Source: Spartobacteria bacterium
Lineage (GTDB): Bacteria; Verrucomicrobiota; Verrucomicrobiia; Chthoniobacterales; UBA10450
Direction of reading: 5' to 3'
DNA: 64,000 nt
Assembly (NCBI GenBank): GCA_003134765.1
Contig: PLCM01000006.1
Coordinates: 62,001-126,000, forward strand
This document shows, one piece after another, positions 25,841 to 38,622 of this stretch (the first letter of the stretch is position 1; every line of letters begins with the position of its first letter). The translations under genes and the position numbers were made by a program. The notes beneath the pieces are model-generated. The model was given only the letters and a program-made list of their open reading frames with translations. It ran no database searches and was not told the origin of the DNA.

Positions 25841-26369
25841 CGAGGGCTGGCCCGCCGTTTTTCTCGACCGCGATGGCACTCTCATGCGCGATGTCGACTA
25901 TTGCGGAGACCCGAAAGACGTCGAGGTCTTCCCGGAGGCGGCGGACGCTCTGGCGCGATTGAAGAAGAGCGGCTACAAGCTGGTGATTGTCACAAACCAG
26001 AGCGGGATCGGCCGCGGCTATTTCAGCGAAGCGGAGTATCGAGCGGTGGAAGCGGAGTTTCTGCGACAGCTCGGCGACGGCCTGATTGACGCGAGCTATC
26101 ATTGTGCCGACGTGCCCACGAGCAGTTCCATCCGGCGCAAACCGGGCCCCGGAATGATCTTCGAAGCGCAACGCACTCAGCGCATCGATCTACGGCGCTC
26201 GTTCCTGATCGGCGACAAAGCGAGTGATATCGGCTGCGGACGTAACGCCAGCGTGCGAACCATTCTTGTGCAAACGGGATCCGGAGCCAGTCAGATCAAT
26301 TGCGGCGCCGATTGGATCGCGCGCGATATCGCGCACGCCGTCGACATCGTTCTGACACAGCAACGATAA
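25824..26369 (+). CDS. gmhB: D-glycero-D-manno-heptose 1,7-bisphosphate 7-phosphatase
   Basis: A 181-residue HAD phosphatase, next enzyme after the kinase in ADP-heptose synthesis. It has the nucleophile motif FLDRDGTLMRD, TNQSGIGRGYF and the acidic GDKASDIGCG. The Zn-binding loop of E. coli GmhB (three Cys and one His, ending CDCRKP) is degenerate here: the segment reads YHCADVPTSSSIRRKPGPG, with one Cys. Histidinol-phosphatase activity is a less likely alternative given the upstream gene. Confidence 0.85.
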   Translation: MTGSPDEGWPAVFLDRDGTLMRDVDYCGDPKDVEVFPEAADALARLKKSGYKLVIVTNQSGIGRGYFSEAEYRAVEAEFLRQLGDGLIDASYHCADVPTSSSIRRKPGPGMIFEAQRTQRIDLRRSFLIGDKASDIGCGRNASVRTILVQTGSGASQINCGADWIARDIAHAVDIVLTQQR

Positions 26370-26383
26370 TGAGAGAACACGTT

Positions 26384-26542
26384 GTCATTCCGAGGCTGGC
26401 GAAGCGCGCCGAGGGACCCCACAGTTGCAGTTTACGGCACACGAGAAATATCAGGCGGGTTTCGACGAAGACGCTTCCACTTTTCGCGGAAGCGATTGAC
26501 CGCCTGCGAGATCCCTCGCCGTCTGCGCGACTCGGAATGACA
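26384..26542. repeat. GTCATTCCGAG-type palindromic repeat with an internal palindrome
   Basis: Outer arms GTCATTCCGAGGCTGGCGAA and CGACTCGGAATGAC, with GAGGGACCCC/GAGATCCCTC pairing. Inside, CAGGCGGG...CCGCCTG and GCTTCC...GGAAGC (about 26453-26511) form a second hairpin. It fills the gmhB-kdsB gap. Confidence 0.8.
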
Positions 26543-26570
26543 CTTCCTTGCTCTATCATACTCCCCCACC

Positions 26571-28972
<2,402 letters not shown>

Positions 28973-28993
28973 ATTTCGCCAGCGCCAAAGGGA

Positions 28994-29188
28994 CCCTCAT
29001 CCTAACCTTCTCCCTCAGGGAGAAGGAATGGCGGACAGACCCGCGGTTGGTAGGGCGAGACTCTGTCGAGCCGAATGCACCGCGTTAAGAAACCGCCGCT
29101 CGACAGAGTCCCGCCCTACCAGGGAAGACAGCTCCTTCTCCCTTTCTCTCCGCTCGGGAGAGAAGGGACGCGCAGCGCCAAGTGAGGG
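28994..29188. repeat. Nested palindromic repeats
   Basis: The outer element runs from CCCTCATCCTAACC to GTGAGGG with TTCTCCCTCAGGGAGAAGG-like inner arms. The 72-base GGTAGGGCGAGACTCTGTCG...AGTCCCGCCCTACC element is inserted at 29049-29120. The block fills the convergent gap after pyrG. Confidence 0.85.
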
Positions 29189-29225
29189 CAAAAGAATGGG
29201 CGTGCGAGAGAACCAGGGCGAGGTC

Positions 29226-30209
29226 TCAAGGGCGCGCGGTCGCTTGTAGAAGCCGATCATTGATCGCCGCGCCAAGACCCTGGTCCGGCAATTTTTCGGC
29301 GACGATGAGATCGAGATTTTTGTCATCCAATTCGCGCAGGAATCGGAAAAGATTCGTCGCGGCTTCGTTGAGATCCTGGTGTTCGCTTAACCATCGAACT
29401 TCCGCAAAGCGATCTCCCGATTTGGTCTTCCAGCTCAATAACCCGCATCGGTTGTTCGGCGCGGAAACGAATGTCGCCGCATCATCGACCAGAAGGAGCG
29501 GTGTCTTAGGCGCGTAGTGCATGGGAAGCTGACCGGGTGCTTCTGGATGCGGCGTTGTGCCGAGGACTGCGACGTCGCCAAAGTCGGCAAGCTGCTCTTG
29601 CGTGACAGGCCCGCGACGCAGCATTTCGATCCGCTCGTTGCGCAACGCAACGATGGTTGATTCGAGTCCATGCCCAGTCGGGCCCGCATCGACGATCACC
29701 GGGATGAGCCCATCGAGCTCGTCTCGCACATGCGAGGCGGCGGTCGGACTGATTCGGCCAAATCGATTCGCGCTCGGTGCTGCCAGCGGGCCATTGAAAG
29801 CACGAATGATTTCGCCGAAGACCGGATGCGCGCTGACGCGAACCGCGACCGTGTCAAGGCCCGCGGTCACGACGTCCGGGACAATCGCGCGCCGTGGCAA
29901 AACGAACGTGAGCGGGCCCGGCCAGAATCGAGCCTGCAATCGATCGAAGATTTCGCGCACGGAATCCGGGACGGTGGCCACGCGTTCCACCCAATTGGGT
30001 TCCGCCAGGTGAACAATGAGTGGATCGAAGCGTGGCCGCGCTTTTGCAGCGAAGATTTTCAGTACGGCTTCTTCGCGCAAAGCGTCGGCCGCGAGCCCGT
30101 AAACCGTTTCCGTGGGAAGACCGACCGCCTCCCCTTGTCGCAACGATTCGACGGCGCGCTGCACCGCCTCACCGCGATGGGAGACGGCAGAAATGACTTC
30201 AGTTTTCAC
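29226..30209 (-). CDS. sua5: L-threonylcarbamoyladenylate synthase (Sua5/YrdC type)
   Basis: A 327-residue enzyme that makes threonylcarbamoyl-AMP for the t6A37 tRNA modification. The YrdC domain has GLPTETVYGLAADAL, FDPLIVHL, FWPGPLTFVLP, VAVRVSAHP and APSANRFGRISPT; a C-terminal Sua5 domain follows LPMHYAPKTPL. The start is taken as GTG 30209 because it overlaps the purK stop (GTGA) and gives the family N-terminus; the long upstream extension lies antisense-free inside purK and is spurious. Confidence 0.9.
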   Translation of the reverse strand: MKTEVISAVSHRGEAVQRAVESLRQGEAVGLPTETVYGLAADALREEAVLKIFAAKARPRFDPLIVHLAEPNWVERVATVPDSVREIFDRLQARFWPGPLTFVLPRRAIVPDVVTAGLDTVAVRVSAHPVFGEIIRAFNGPLAAPSANRFGRISPTAASHVRDELDGLIPVIVDAGPTGHGLESTIVALRNERIEMLRRGPVTQEQLADFGDVAVLGTTPHPEAPGQLPMHYAPKTPLLLVDDAATFVSAPNNRCGLLSWKTKSGDRFAEVRWLSEHQDLNEAATNLFRFLRELDDKNLDLIVAEKLPDQGLGAAINDRLLQATARP

Positions 30210-31351
30210 TCCGTCGGCCGTTCGAGGGCTTCGCGCGCCCTCAAGACCGCTTCGATCGCCTTCTCCGGTGTCGACGCGAGCGCGGTAAGATGGCCCATCT
30301 TGCGCCGGGGCCGTGGATGTTTTTTGCCGTAGAGATGAAGATGGAGCCCTTCGATTTCGAGGGCGCCCGCCCAGTCTGGCTCGCCAGGATCCCAGAGATC
30401 GCCCAACAAGTTTGCCATCGCGGACGGCCGAAGAATCTCCGTGGAACCGAGCGGCAACCCGCAGACTGCTCTGACGTGCTGCTCGAATTGACTCGTCGCG
30501 CAGCCTTCGATCGTCCAATGCCCGGAGTTGTGCGGACGCGGTGCAAGCTCGTTCACAAGGAGGTTACCACCCGCCTGGAGAAACATTTCGACGGCGAGCA
30601 AACCGACGAGCCCCATCTTTTCTGCGATCGTCCGGGCGAGATCGGCGCCGGATTCCTCGATTTTCACGGAAACGCGGGCCGGCACCACGGTGATGTCCAG
30701 GATGTGATTGCGATGAAGATTTTCGCAGACCGGAAATGTCGCCATCGTACCATCCTGTCCCCGGGCCACGATCACCGATAATTCCTTCTCGAAATCAATC
30801 GCGCGCTCCAAGATCAATTCGTCGCCCGGGCGCTCGCGCCAAATCTCTCCGAGTTCCTCCGCCCGGTCGATGAGGCGCTGTCCTTTTCCGTCGTAACCAA
30901 ATGCCGCGCTTTTCAGGATCGCGGGCGCTTTGATTTCTTCCAGTGCAGTCGCTAGCTCCGATGCACTGTGGACTGCCCGATATGGGGCGACCGGAATCCC
31001 AGCGCCGGAGAGAAAATCTTTTTCCCGAAGCCGATTCTGCGCGATGTGCAGGATCGAGCTGCCCGGACGGACCTCGCACTCCGCCGAGCACCACTCGATG
31101 GTTTGCCGTGGAATGTTCTCGAATTCAAAGGTGAGCAGATCGAGGCCTTTCGCAAAGTCGCGGACAGCGGATTCGTTCTCGTAGGCGGCGGTTACTTCCC
31201 TGTCGGCGAATTGTCCGGCGGGTGTATCTTTTTCCGGACTGAATACCTCGACCCGGTAACCCATCCGGCGGGCGGCGATCGAGAACATGCGGCCGAGCTG
31301 GCCGCTTCCCATCAAACCAATGGTCGCGCCCGGCAGGTAACGACGCGTCAT
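30206..31351 (-). CDS. purK: 5-(carboxyamino)imidazole ribonucleotide synthase
   Basis: A 381-residue ATP-grasp enzyme of purine synthesis that carboxylates AIR using bicarbonate. N-terminal [20 protein letters not shown], central [12 protein letters not shown], and [18 protein letters not shown] with LPLGSTE are diagnostic. It overlaps purE upstream and sua5 downstream by four bases each, so purE-purK-sua5 is a tightly coupled operon. Confidence 0.95.
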   Translation of the reverse strand: MTRRYLPGATIGLMGSGQLGRMFSIAARRMGYRVEVFSPEKDTPAGQFADREVTAAYENESAVRDFAKGLDLLTFEFENIPRQTIEWCSAECEVRPGSSILHIAQNRLREKDFLSGAGIPVAPYRAVHSASELATALEEIKAPAILKSAAFGYDGKGQRLIDRAEELGEIWRERPGDELILERAIDFEKELSVIVARGQDGTMATFPVCENLHRNHILDITVVPARVSVKIEESGADLARTIAEKMGLVGLLAVEMFLQAGGNLLVNELAPRPHNSGHWTIEGCATSQFEQHVRAVCGLPLGSTEILRPSAMANLLGDLWDPGEPDWAGALEIEGLHLHLYGKKHPRPRRKMGHLTALASTPEKAIEAVLRAREALERPTE

Positions 31352-31848
31352 GGCACGCGTTGCGTCAGCACCGCGTCAGTTTGCCGCTTTCGGAACGCTT
31401 CAAGTTTCTTCCGGATCTTTTCGTCGCTCAGCGCCAGGATACTCGCGGCCAGCAACCCGGCATTGGTGGCGCCGGCGGTCCCGATCGCGAGGGTTCCGAC
31501 CGGCACGCCGGCGGGCATCTGGGCGATGGAGAGCAGAGAATCCACCCCGTGCAGGGCATGAGATTGGACCGGCACACCGAGGACCGGCAACCAGGTATGG
31601 GCAGCGATCATTCCGGGTAAATGGGCAGCGCCTCCGGCCCCTGCAATGATGATGCGCAAACCGCGGCCCGCTGCGGTCCGGGCGAAATCGGCCATCATCT
31701 CCGGTGTGCGATGGGCCGACACGATGCGATGCTCATTCGGCACGCCGAGCTCGTCGAGCAACTCGACCGCGTGCCGCATCGTCTCCCAATCCGAAGTGCT
31801 TCCCATGACCACAGCGACAAGGGCGCCGGAAGATTTTGGCTCAGACAT
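31348..31848 (-). CDS. purE: N5-carboxyaminoimidazole ribonucleotide mutase
   Basis: A 166-residue class I PurE that isomerises N5-CAIR to CAIR. Visible motifs: [35 protein letters not shown] and [17 protein letters not shown]. Its product pairing with PurK immediately downstream is standard. Confidence 0.96.
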   Translation of the reverse strand: MSEPKSSGALVAVVMGSTSDWETMRHAVELLDELGVPNEHRIVSAHRTPEMMADFARTAAGRGLRIIIAGAGGAAHLPGMIAAHTWLPVLGVPVQSHALHGVDSLLSIAQMPAGVPVGTLAIGTAGATNAGLLAASILALSDEKIRKKLEAFRKRQTDAVLTQRVP

Positions 31849-31900
31849 GATAGACTTTCATCACTTCCCTAGAACTGCTCTCGTTGCAAAGCCCTTTTTA

Positions 31901-31978
31901 GGTAGGGACGCCGCGCTGCGGCGTCCGCCTGTGAGCGCTCACGAATACCCGCGGACGACGCAGCGCGCCGTCCCTACC
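31901..31978. repeat. GGTAGGGACGCCGCG palindromic repeat
   Basis: Arms GGTAGGGACGCCGCGCTGCG and CGCAGCGCGCCGTCCCTACC, with a central GTGAGCGCTCAC palindrome. It lies in the divergent gap between purE and aroK. Confidence 0.85.
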
Positions 31979-32008
31979 ATTCGCAACGGAGCGCATTACA
32001 ATAAACGA

Positions 32009-32530
32009 ATGCCACCGCGCGGCGACGCCATTGTCTTGATCGGGTTCATGGGTGCGGGAAAATCATCTGTCGGCCGAACCCTGGCGCGAATGGCCGGCCT
32101 GCCGCGCTTCGATACCGACGAGATGGTTGCGGCACGATTCGGCCTCACTATCTCGGAGATTTTCGAGACGCATGGCGAAGAGAAGTTTCGGGACGCGGAA
32201 ACCGAGGTGCTACGGAACCTGGCTGACAAGAGAGGTGCCGTCATTACGACCGGCGGTGGCATCGTCCTGCGACCGGAGAATGTTTTTCAGCTCCGAAAGC
32301 TGGGGAGTATCGTCCATCTGTGGGCTGACGAAAAAACGCTCTTCCAACGGGTTGACCGGCGGCGGACCCGGCCCCTGTTGCGAACGGAAAATCCTCGGGC
32401 CACGATGAACGAGTTGTTGCGAGTGCGGCTGCCACATTACCGGCAGGCGGCCGATGTTGAAATCGACACCTCCGTTTTGACGCATGATGAAGTGGCGAAG
32501 AAAATCCTAACGAGTCTCGAAAAATTGTGA
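32009..32530 (+). CDS. aroK: Shikimate kinase
   Basis: A 173-residue P-loop kinase for the fifth step after DAHP in chorismate synthesis. Walker A is LIGFMGAGKSSVGR; the shikimate-binding residues are in FDTDEM, FRDAET and TTGGGIV; the LID carries RRRTRPLL. The start at 32009 is used because the upstream open frame crosses a palindromic repeat and the purE start region. It overlaps queG (GTGA). Confidence 0.95.
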   Translation: MPPRGDAIVLIGFMGAGKSSVGRTLARMAGLPRFDTDEMVAARFGLTISEIFETHGEEKFRDAETEVLRNLADKRGAVITTGGGIVLRPENVFQLRKLGSIVHLWADEKTLFQRVDRRRTRPLLRTENPRATMNELLRVRLPHYRQAADVEIDTSVLTHDEVAKKILTSLEKL

Positions 32531-33618
32531 TTGGAGCCCCATCCAATACGTCGATCGAAAACGTTGAGCCGGTAAAACGGAGAATCGTCACTTACGCGAA
32601 GACGCTCGGGTTCGATTCCTGCCGAATCGCGAGGGCGGCTTCGCCACGCCACGCCGAGGAATTTCGCGGCTGGCTGCGCGCCGGCGCGGCGGGCGAGATG
32701 CAATGGATGGACCGCGGCGCGGAGAAGCGATGCGACCCCCAACTGGTCCTGCCGGGCGTGCGCTCCGTTGTCGTCGTCGCCTTGAACTACTGGCAGGGCG
32801 ACGAACCGCCGCGACAAAGCGCGGGCGCACAGGGTCGGATCGCCCGCTATGCCTGGGGCGACGATTACCACGACCTGATGCTGGAGAAACTGGAGCCGCT
32901 CAGCGTGTTTCTCAGGGAACTGGGCGGGACCCAAAAGTGTTACGTGGATACCGGCCCGGTTCTCGAGCGGGATCACGCGGCCGAGGCGGGCACCGGCTGG
33001 CATGGCAAGAGCACAATGCTGATCGATCGGAAGCTTGGGACCTGGTTTTTTCTGGCGGAGATTTTGACGACCCTCGATTTGCCAAGCGATGCGCCCCAGG
33101 AACCGCGCTGTGGCAGTTGCCGGCGTTGCATCACCGCGTGCCCAACCGGCGCCATCACGGAGCCGCACTGGCTTGACGCGCGCCGCTGCATTTCCTACCT
33201 CACGATCGAGCTCAAGGGTTCGATTCCACTTGAATTGAGGCCGCTCATTGGCGACCGCATTTATGGCTGCGACGATTGCCTGGACGCTTGTCCGTGGAAT
33301 CGTTTTGCTTCGGTCTCGCGTGAGGCCACGTTGGCCGCCCGGCCCGCGATCAGGATGCCTTTGCGCGATTATTTGGCGCTCGATGACGCAAGGTTTCGCG
33401 ACCTTTTCCGCCGGTCCCCGATCAAGCGGATCAAACGCCGCGGCTTCCTGCGCAATGTTTGTGTAGCGCTGGGAAATATCGGCGATGAAGGGGACCTGGA
33501 CGCCCTGGAACGAGCGGCGGCGGATCCGGAGCCGCTCATTGCCGAACATGCGGCCTGGGCGATCCAGGAAATTCGGGTGCGTTTCCTCGGCCAGCGAAAT
33601 TTTTCGCCCTCCGGCTAA
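32527..33618 (+). CDS. queG: Epoxyqueuosine reductase
   Basis: A 363-residue cobalamin- and Fe-S-dependent enzyme for the last step of queuosine synthesis in tRNA. Two 4Fe-4S motifs are present: CGSCRRCITACPTGAI and CDDCLDACPWNRF. The N-terminal cobalamin region includes DTGPVLERDHAAEAGTGWHG, and the C-terminus has a short HEAT-like end (CVALGNIGDEGDLDALERAA). The GTG at 32527 overlaps the aroK stop. Confidence 0.93.
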   Translation: MIGAPSNTSIENVEPVKRRIVTYAKTLGFDSCRIARAASPRHAEEFRGWLRAGAAGEMQWMDRGAEKRCDPQLVLPGVRSVVVVALNYWQGDEPPRQSAGAQGRIARYAWGDDYHDLMLEKLEPLSVFLRELGGTQKCYVDTGPVLERDHAAEAGTGWHGKSTMLIDRKLGTWFFLAEILTTLDLPSDAPQEPRCGSCRRCITACPTGAITEPHWLDARRCISYLTIELKGSIPLELRPLIGDRIYGCDDCLDACPWNRFASVSREATLAARPAIRMPLRDYLALDDARFRDLFRRSPIKRIKRRGFLRNVCVALGNIGDEGDLDALERAAADPEPLIAEHAAWAIQEIRVRFLGQRNFSPSG

Positions 33619-33786
33619 ACGCTTGAATCCAAGCGATCTCGTAGTTGCATCTCACCAGAGATGAGCGTCAATATCGGCCAAAATAGGCTGATCCAATGGA
33701 AACTGTAATTTGGGAGTGAACGACATTTGCTATCCAAGGTCTTAAAGAGTCCAATTCCGATCGGCCCAAGCGATCCCCCAACTCAA
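33619..33786. other. Intergenic region with two short hairpins upstream of the export operon
   Basis: GCTTG-AATC-CAAGC (33621-33634) follows the queG stop and CATCTC-ACCA-GAGATG (33648-33663) follows that. They could be a weak terminator and an operator-like palindrome for the downstream operon. No convincing promoter hexamers were identified. Confidence 0.35.
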
Positions 33787-35145
33787 ATGCATCAAGTTGC
33801 CACCCCCGCAGTCACGCCCCGAAAGAAACGCTCCCGGCGGAAGCGCTACATTATTTTTGGTGCGATCGGCCTGCTCGTGCTTTGGATCGTGGTCGGATCG
33901 ATCCTGGGCAAGCGCGAGAAGCCGATCCCGGTGACGACCGAGAAAGCCATCCGCAAAACGATTGTCCAAACTGTCTCGGCCACGGGAAAGATACAGCCGG
34001 AGACGGAAGTGAAAATTTCACCTGAAGTAGCCGGGGAGATTACGGATTTGCCGGTGGAGGACGGCAAAGTGGTGAAGAAGGGCGATTTGTTGATGAAGAT
34101 CAAGCCGGATTCCTACAAGGCGTTGCTCGAGCAGCAGCAGGCCGCCATCAGCTCTGCGAGGGCGATGAATCTTCAGGCGAAGGCGACTCTGGCCAAAACC
34201 GAGCAGGATTTGAAGCGGTCGCAGGATCTCTTTGCCAAGAAAATGATTTCGGAATCGGACTATAACGCCGCTCAGGCCGCGCGCGATGTCGCGAGTTCGA
34301 CCTACGATAGCACGGTGCATGAAATCGAGCGGGCGGAGGCCGGCTCCAGCCAGGCGCGCGACCAACTCTCCAAGACAACCATCTATTCGCCGATCAACGG
34401 GACAGTGACCGTCCTGAACAGCAAGCTCGGTGAGCGCGTCGTCGCGACCAACCAATTCGCGGGCACGGAAGTCATGCGCGTCGCTGATCTCGGCAGCATG
34501 GAAGCGCAGGTCGACGTGAACGAGAACGACGTCGTCAACGTCAAGGTCGGCGACAAGGCGTTGGTCACGATCGACGCCTACGGCGAGCGCAAGTTTCACG
34601 GCACGGTGGTGCAAATTGCCAATACCGGTAAGACCAGCGGCACCGGCACACAGGAGGAAGTGACCAATTTCGAAGTGAAGACGCACATCGACGATAACGA
34701 CGTCCGATTGCGTCCCGGGCTGAGTTGCACAGCCGACATCCAGACCAACATGGTCAAGGACGTCGTGGCCGTGCCAATGCAAAGCGTCACGGTGCGGACC
34801 GGCGATAGCAACCTGAGCCCGGAGGAGATTGAAAAGCGCAAACAGAAACAGGCCGCGAGCAACCAGGGAGACAACGCGGCCGAGCTAACCAATCAGAAAC
34901 TCGAAAAGAAAACCGAGAAAGAAGAGCGCGAGAAAATCAACAAGGGCGTTTTCACGATGGGCCGCGATGGGAAAGCGCACTGGGTCAAGGTCACGACCGG
35001 AATCGCCGATGACACCTACATGGAGATTAAGAGCGGCGTCCAGCCGGGGGATGACGTCATCTCGGGCAGCTACAGCGCGATCAGCCGCAAGTTGAAAGAC
35101 GGAGCCAAAGTCGTCATCGACAAGGAAACGACCACCACGAAATAG
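33787..35145 (+). CDS. Periplasmic adaptor of a MacA/HlyD-type exporter
   Basis: A 452-residue membrane fusion protein. One N-terminal TM ([21 protein letters not shown]), then a lipoyl half ([20 protein letters not shown]...[11 protein letters not shown]), a long coiled-coil hairpin ([20 protein letters not shown] onward), the second lipoyl half ([15 protein letters not shown]) and a beta-barrel. A charged Gln/Lys/Glu-rich insert of about 45 residues sits in the membrane-proximal domain (about 345-390). The ATG at 33787 is chosen over a TTG 60 bases upstream. It is the first gene of a four-gene MacAB-like operon. Confidence 0.88.
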   Translation: MHQVATPAVTPRKKRSRRKRYIIFGAIGLLVLWIVVGSILGKREKPIPVTTEKAIRKTIVQTVSATGKIQPETEVKISPEVAGEITDLPVEDGKVVKKGDLLMKIKPDSYKALLEQQQAAISSARAMNLQAKATLAKTEQDLKRSQDLFAKKMISESDYNAAQAARDVASSTYDSTVHEIERAEAGSSQARDQLSKTTIYSPINGTVTVLNSKLGERVVATNQFAGTEVMRVADLGSMEAQVDVNENDVVNVKVGDKALVTIDAYGERKFHGTVVQIANTGKTSGTGTQEEVTNFEVKTHIDDNDVRLRPGLSCTADIQTNMVKDVVAVPMQSVTVRTGDSNLSPEEIEKRKQKQAASNQGDNAAELTNQKLEKKTEKEEREKINKGVFTMGRDGKAHWVKVTTGIADDTYMEIKSGVQPGDDVISGSYSAISRKLKDGAKVVIDKETTTTK

Positions 35146-35182
35146 CCGCGTTCGGCGTTCGCCACGCCTGCGGCCAGGGATT

Positions 35183-35929
<747 letters not shown>

Positions 35930-35933
35930 AGTT

Positions 35934-37184
35934 ATGAAGCGCTTCATCTACGAGCTAAGCGAAAGCTGGAAAATCGCGTTCGCGCAGATGCAGTCCAACA
36001 AGACGCGCTCGATGCTAACTGCGCTCGGCGTAATCATCGGCATCGTGGCCGTGACTTTGATGGGCACCGCCATCACCGGCATCCAGACGGGTTTCGACAG
36101 GAGCATGTCGATCCTGGGAGATGACGTCCTCTACGTCAGCCAGTTCCCCTGGGCGCGGGTGAACGACTGGTGGAACTACCGCGATCGGCGCGAAATAAAG
36201 ACAGAATATGCCGAGCCGTTGAACCGGATGATCGCGGCGACCCCAAACTCGAACCTCCTTCTCGCGGTGCCGACTTCGAGCATTACAAAAAGCGTGAAGC
36301 GCGGCGATAACCAGGTCACGGGTATTCTCATCCAGGGCACGACGGCCGATTATCCGCTCATCTCGGTGGTCGATTTCAACGAGGGACGTTTCTTCAACGA
36401 GGTGGAAAACAGGGCGGCCGGCAATGTCTGTCTCCTTGGCTACGATGTCGCCGATGCTCTTTTCCCTTCGGAAAGCCCGATCGGAAAAGAAGTGCAGATC
36501 AGCGGACAACAATTTCGGGTCCTGGGCGTCGGGGCGCGGCAGGGCTCGTTTCTTGGCCTCTTCAGCCTGGACTCGATCGTGATTGTTCCGTTGCCGACGT
36601 TTAAGAAATTCTTCAGTGCCAAGAGCGAATCGGACGTTCGGGTGAAGGTGCGTGACAAGCTGAAGCTGGCGGACGCGAAGGATGAATTGACCGGCCTGAT
36701 GCGGCGGGTCCGCGCCCTGCCGCCGGAAAAGAAAAACGATTTCGACATCAACGAGCAGCAGGCCTTCAAGAGCACTCTCGATCCCGTGAAGAATTCGATC
36801 GCGCTGGCCGGCCTTTTTATCACCGGCCTTTCTCTTTTCGTTGGCGCCATCGGAATCATGAACATCACCTTCGTGAGCGTGAAGGAGCGAACCAAGGAGA
36901 TCGGGACGCGCAAAGCGCTGGGCGCGCGCCGTCGCACGATCCTGCTCCAATTCCTCATCGAATCGACCTCGCTCTGCATTCTCGGCGGACTGATCGGCCT
37001 GACCTTCGCCTATGCGATGTGCTTCGCGATCGCGACCGCGTTTCCGTCGTTTCCCGTCCAGTTTTCGGTCGGTCTCGTGCTGATCGGCATGTTTGTTTCG
37101 GTCTTTACCGGCTTGGTATCTGGTTTCGCTCCCGCCTGGTCGGCCTCACGGCTCGATCCGGTGACCGCGCTTCGATACGAGTAA
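35934..37184 (+). CDS. FtsX/MacB-type ABC permease 1
   Basis: A 416-residue permease with one N-terminal TM (MLTALGVIIGIVAVTLMGTAI), a large periplasmic MacB-like domain, and three C-terminal TMs beginning near FITGLSLFVGAIGIMNITFVSV. The cytoplasmic loop ERTKEIGTRKALGARRRTI is the coupling segment. Start ATG 35934 lies just after the ATPase stop. Confidence 0.92.
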   Translation: MKRFIYELSESWKIAFAQMQSNKTRSMLTALGVIIGIVAVTLMGTAITGIQTGFDRSMSILGDDVLYVSQFPWARVNDWWNYRDRREIKTEYAEPLNRMIAATPNSNLLLAVPTSSITKSVKRGDNQVTGILIQGTTADYPLISVVDFNEGRFFNEVENRAAGNVCLLGYDVADALFPSESPIGKEVQISGQQFRVLGVGARQGSFLGLFSLDSIVIVPLPTFKKFFSAKSESDVRVKVRDKLKLADAKDELTGLMRRVRALPPEKKNDFDINEQQAFKSTLDPVKNSIALAGLFITGLSLFVGAIGIMNITFVSVKERTKEIGTRKALGARRRTILLQFLIESTSLCILGGLIGLTFAYAMCFAIATAFPSFPVQFSVGLVLIGMFVSVFTGLVSGFAPAWSASRLDPVTALRYE

Positions 37185-37193
37185 ATACGACCT

Positions 37194-38429
37194 ATGCAGT
37201 TCCGCGAAATAATTTCCATGGCTCTCCAGTCGTTAGGCGCAAACAAACTGCGCTCGGGACTGACGATGGTGGGCATCACGATTGGGGTGTTTTCGGTCAT
37301 CTCCGTGATGACGGCGATCGGCGCGCTCCAAACCTCGATCGAAAGCGGCATCAGCTTCCTGGGCTCCAACATTTTCCAGTTTGCCAAGTATCCCGTCAGC
37401 GGCGGCCAGGGAGGCCGGAATGCGCAGAAGTACGAAAACCGTCGCAATATCACCTACGCCCAGGCCCTCCGGTATCAGCAGTTGATGGAAGGAATCGCGC
37501 GGGACGTCTGCCTCAAGTGTTTCGACTTCAAAGGTCAATGCACCTACAACGGATTGAAGACGCCGCCCGCGTTGACTGTCGCGGGGTCGAACAAGAGTTT
37601 CCTCGCGGCGAATTCCTATTCGCTCGGTTACGGCCGCAATCTCACCGACGAAGATGTCGACCTGGCGCGCAGCGTGATCATGATCGGCAAAACAATTGAA
37701 AAGAACCTCTTTCCCCATGAATCGCCTATCGGGAGAGTGATCAAAATAAACGGGCACCCGATGACGGTGATCGGGGTTCTGGCGGAAAAGGGATCCGCCT
37801 TCGGCCAGAGCCAGGACGACATTTGTGTCATTCCTATCACCCGCTTCTTCGAGAATTTTGGATCGGCCAAGCGGACGGTAAATATCGCCACCCAATCATT
37901 CTCGGCCGAAACCTATAATCGCACGCTCGACAAAGGTATCGGCGCGATGCGCCTGGCCCGTAGCCTGAAACCGAACCAGCCGGACGACTTCGAAATTTAT
38001 TCGAACGACTCCCTCAAAAGCGCCTTCGCCTCGGTGGCCGACGTGGTCCGCATTGGCGCGTTTGTGATCAGCCTTATCGCCCTCATTGCCGCCGGCATCG
38101 GGATCATGAACATCATGCTGGTAAGCGTGACCGAGCGGACGAAAGAGATCGGGATTCGCAAATCGATCGGCGCCAAGAGTCGCGACATATTGCGGCAATT
38201 CCTGACCGAAGCTGTTTTCATTTCGGAAGCAGGAGGCATCGTCGGCATTATTCTGGGCGTCCTCGGCGGCGACCTGTTGGCCGCGTGGCTTCAGGCCGAC
38301 CTGATCTTTCCCTACGGATGGGCGCTCGCGGGATTGGTGGTCTGTTCGGCCATCGGCATTGGTTTCGGCTTTTATCCAGCCTACCGCGCCGCCGCCCTCG
38401 ACCCGATCGAAGCCCTTCGCTTCGAGTAG
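37194..38429 (+). CDS. FtsX/MacB-type ABC permease 2
   Basis: A 411-residue paralogue of the preceding permease with the same layout: N-terminal TM (LTMVGITIGVFSVISVMTAIG), periplasmic domain, and three C-terminal TMs with ERTKEIGIRKSIGAKSRDIL. The periplasmic domain contains a CLKCFDFKGQC cluster not present in the first copy, possibly disulfide-bonded. The two half-permeases probably form a heterodimer with the single ATPase and adaptor. Confidence 0.92.
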   Translation: MQFREIISMALQSLGANKLRSGLTMVGITIGVFSVISVMTAIGALQTSIESGISFLGSNIFQFAKYPVSGGQGGRNAQKYENRRNITYAQALRYQQLMEGIARDVCLKCFDFKGQCTYNGLKTPPALTVAGSNKSFLAANSYSLGYGRNLTDEDVDLARSVIMIGKTIEKNLFPHESPIGRVIKINGHPMTVIGVLAEKGSAFGQSQDDICVIPITRFFENFGSAKRTVNIATQSFSAETYNRTLDKGIGAMRLARSLKPNQPDDFEIYSNDSLKSAFASVADVVRIGAFVISLIALIAAGIGIMNIMLVSVTERTKEIGIRKSIGAKSRDILRQFLTEAVFISEAGGIVGIILGVLGGDLLAAWLQADLIFPYGWALAGLVVCSAIGIGFGFYPAYRAAALDPIEALRFE

Positions 38430-38439
38430 AACGACTGGA

Positions 38440-38528
38440 CCGGCCTGCCCTCAGGCCGGAGAGATTGATTTCACCGCTTTCCGCACCGGCACGAGGGCGT
38501 GCCGGCTCCAAGGACACGAGGCGTGCCA
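38440..38528. repeat. CCGGCCTGCCCTCAGGCCGG and CCGGCACGAGGGCGTGCCGG palindromes
   Basis: Two perfect 20-base palindromes at 38440-38459 and 38486-38505 and a partial third (CACGAGGCGTGCC) at 38514-38526. The first is the same element, reversed, as in the E1beta-E2 linker at 1241-1260. The block lies between the permease and the next gene. Confidence 0.88.
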
Positions 38529-38622
38529 GGTCCAATCTCCCCCAAGGCACGCAACTTGCGCTTGCTTTGCTTTGACATGCTCCGCGCTCCTTCTATCCTC
38601 GGCCTTTTCGCTCGCTACCGCC

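Noticed and set aside
30210..30518. N-terminal extension of the Sua5 frame
   Set aside because: It lies inside purK in another frame; the GTG at 30209 overlaps the purK stop and gives the family start.
31646..32008. Upstream extension of the shikimate kinase frame
   Set aside because: It covers antisense purE and a palindromic repeat; the P-loop protein begins at ATG 32009.
36015..36950. 311-residue minus-strand frame opposite the first FtsX permease
   Set aside because: Antisense to a strongly supported permease; no family features.
38572..38622. Possible signal peptide on the REC-DUF4388-REC protein from a TTG start
   Set aside because: Receiver domains act in the cytoplasm and the GTG at 38623 gives a sensible start; the hydrophobic run is upstream untranslated sequence.
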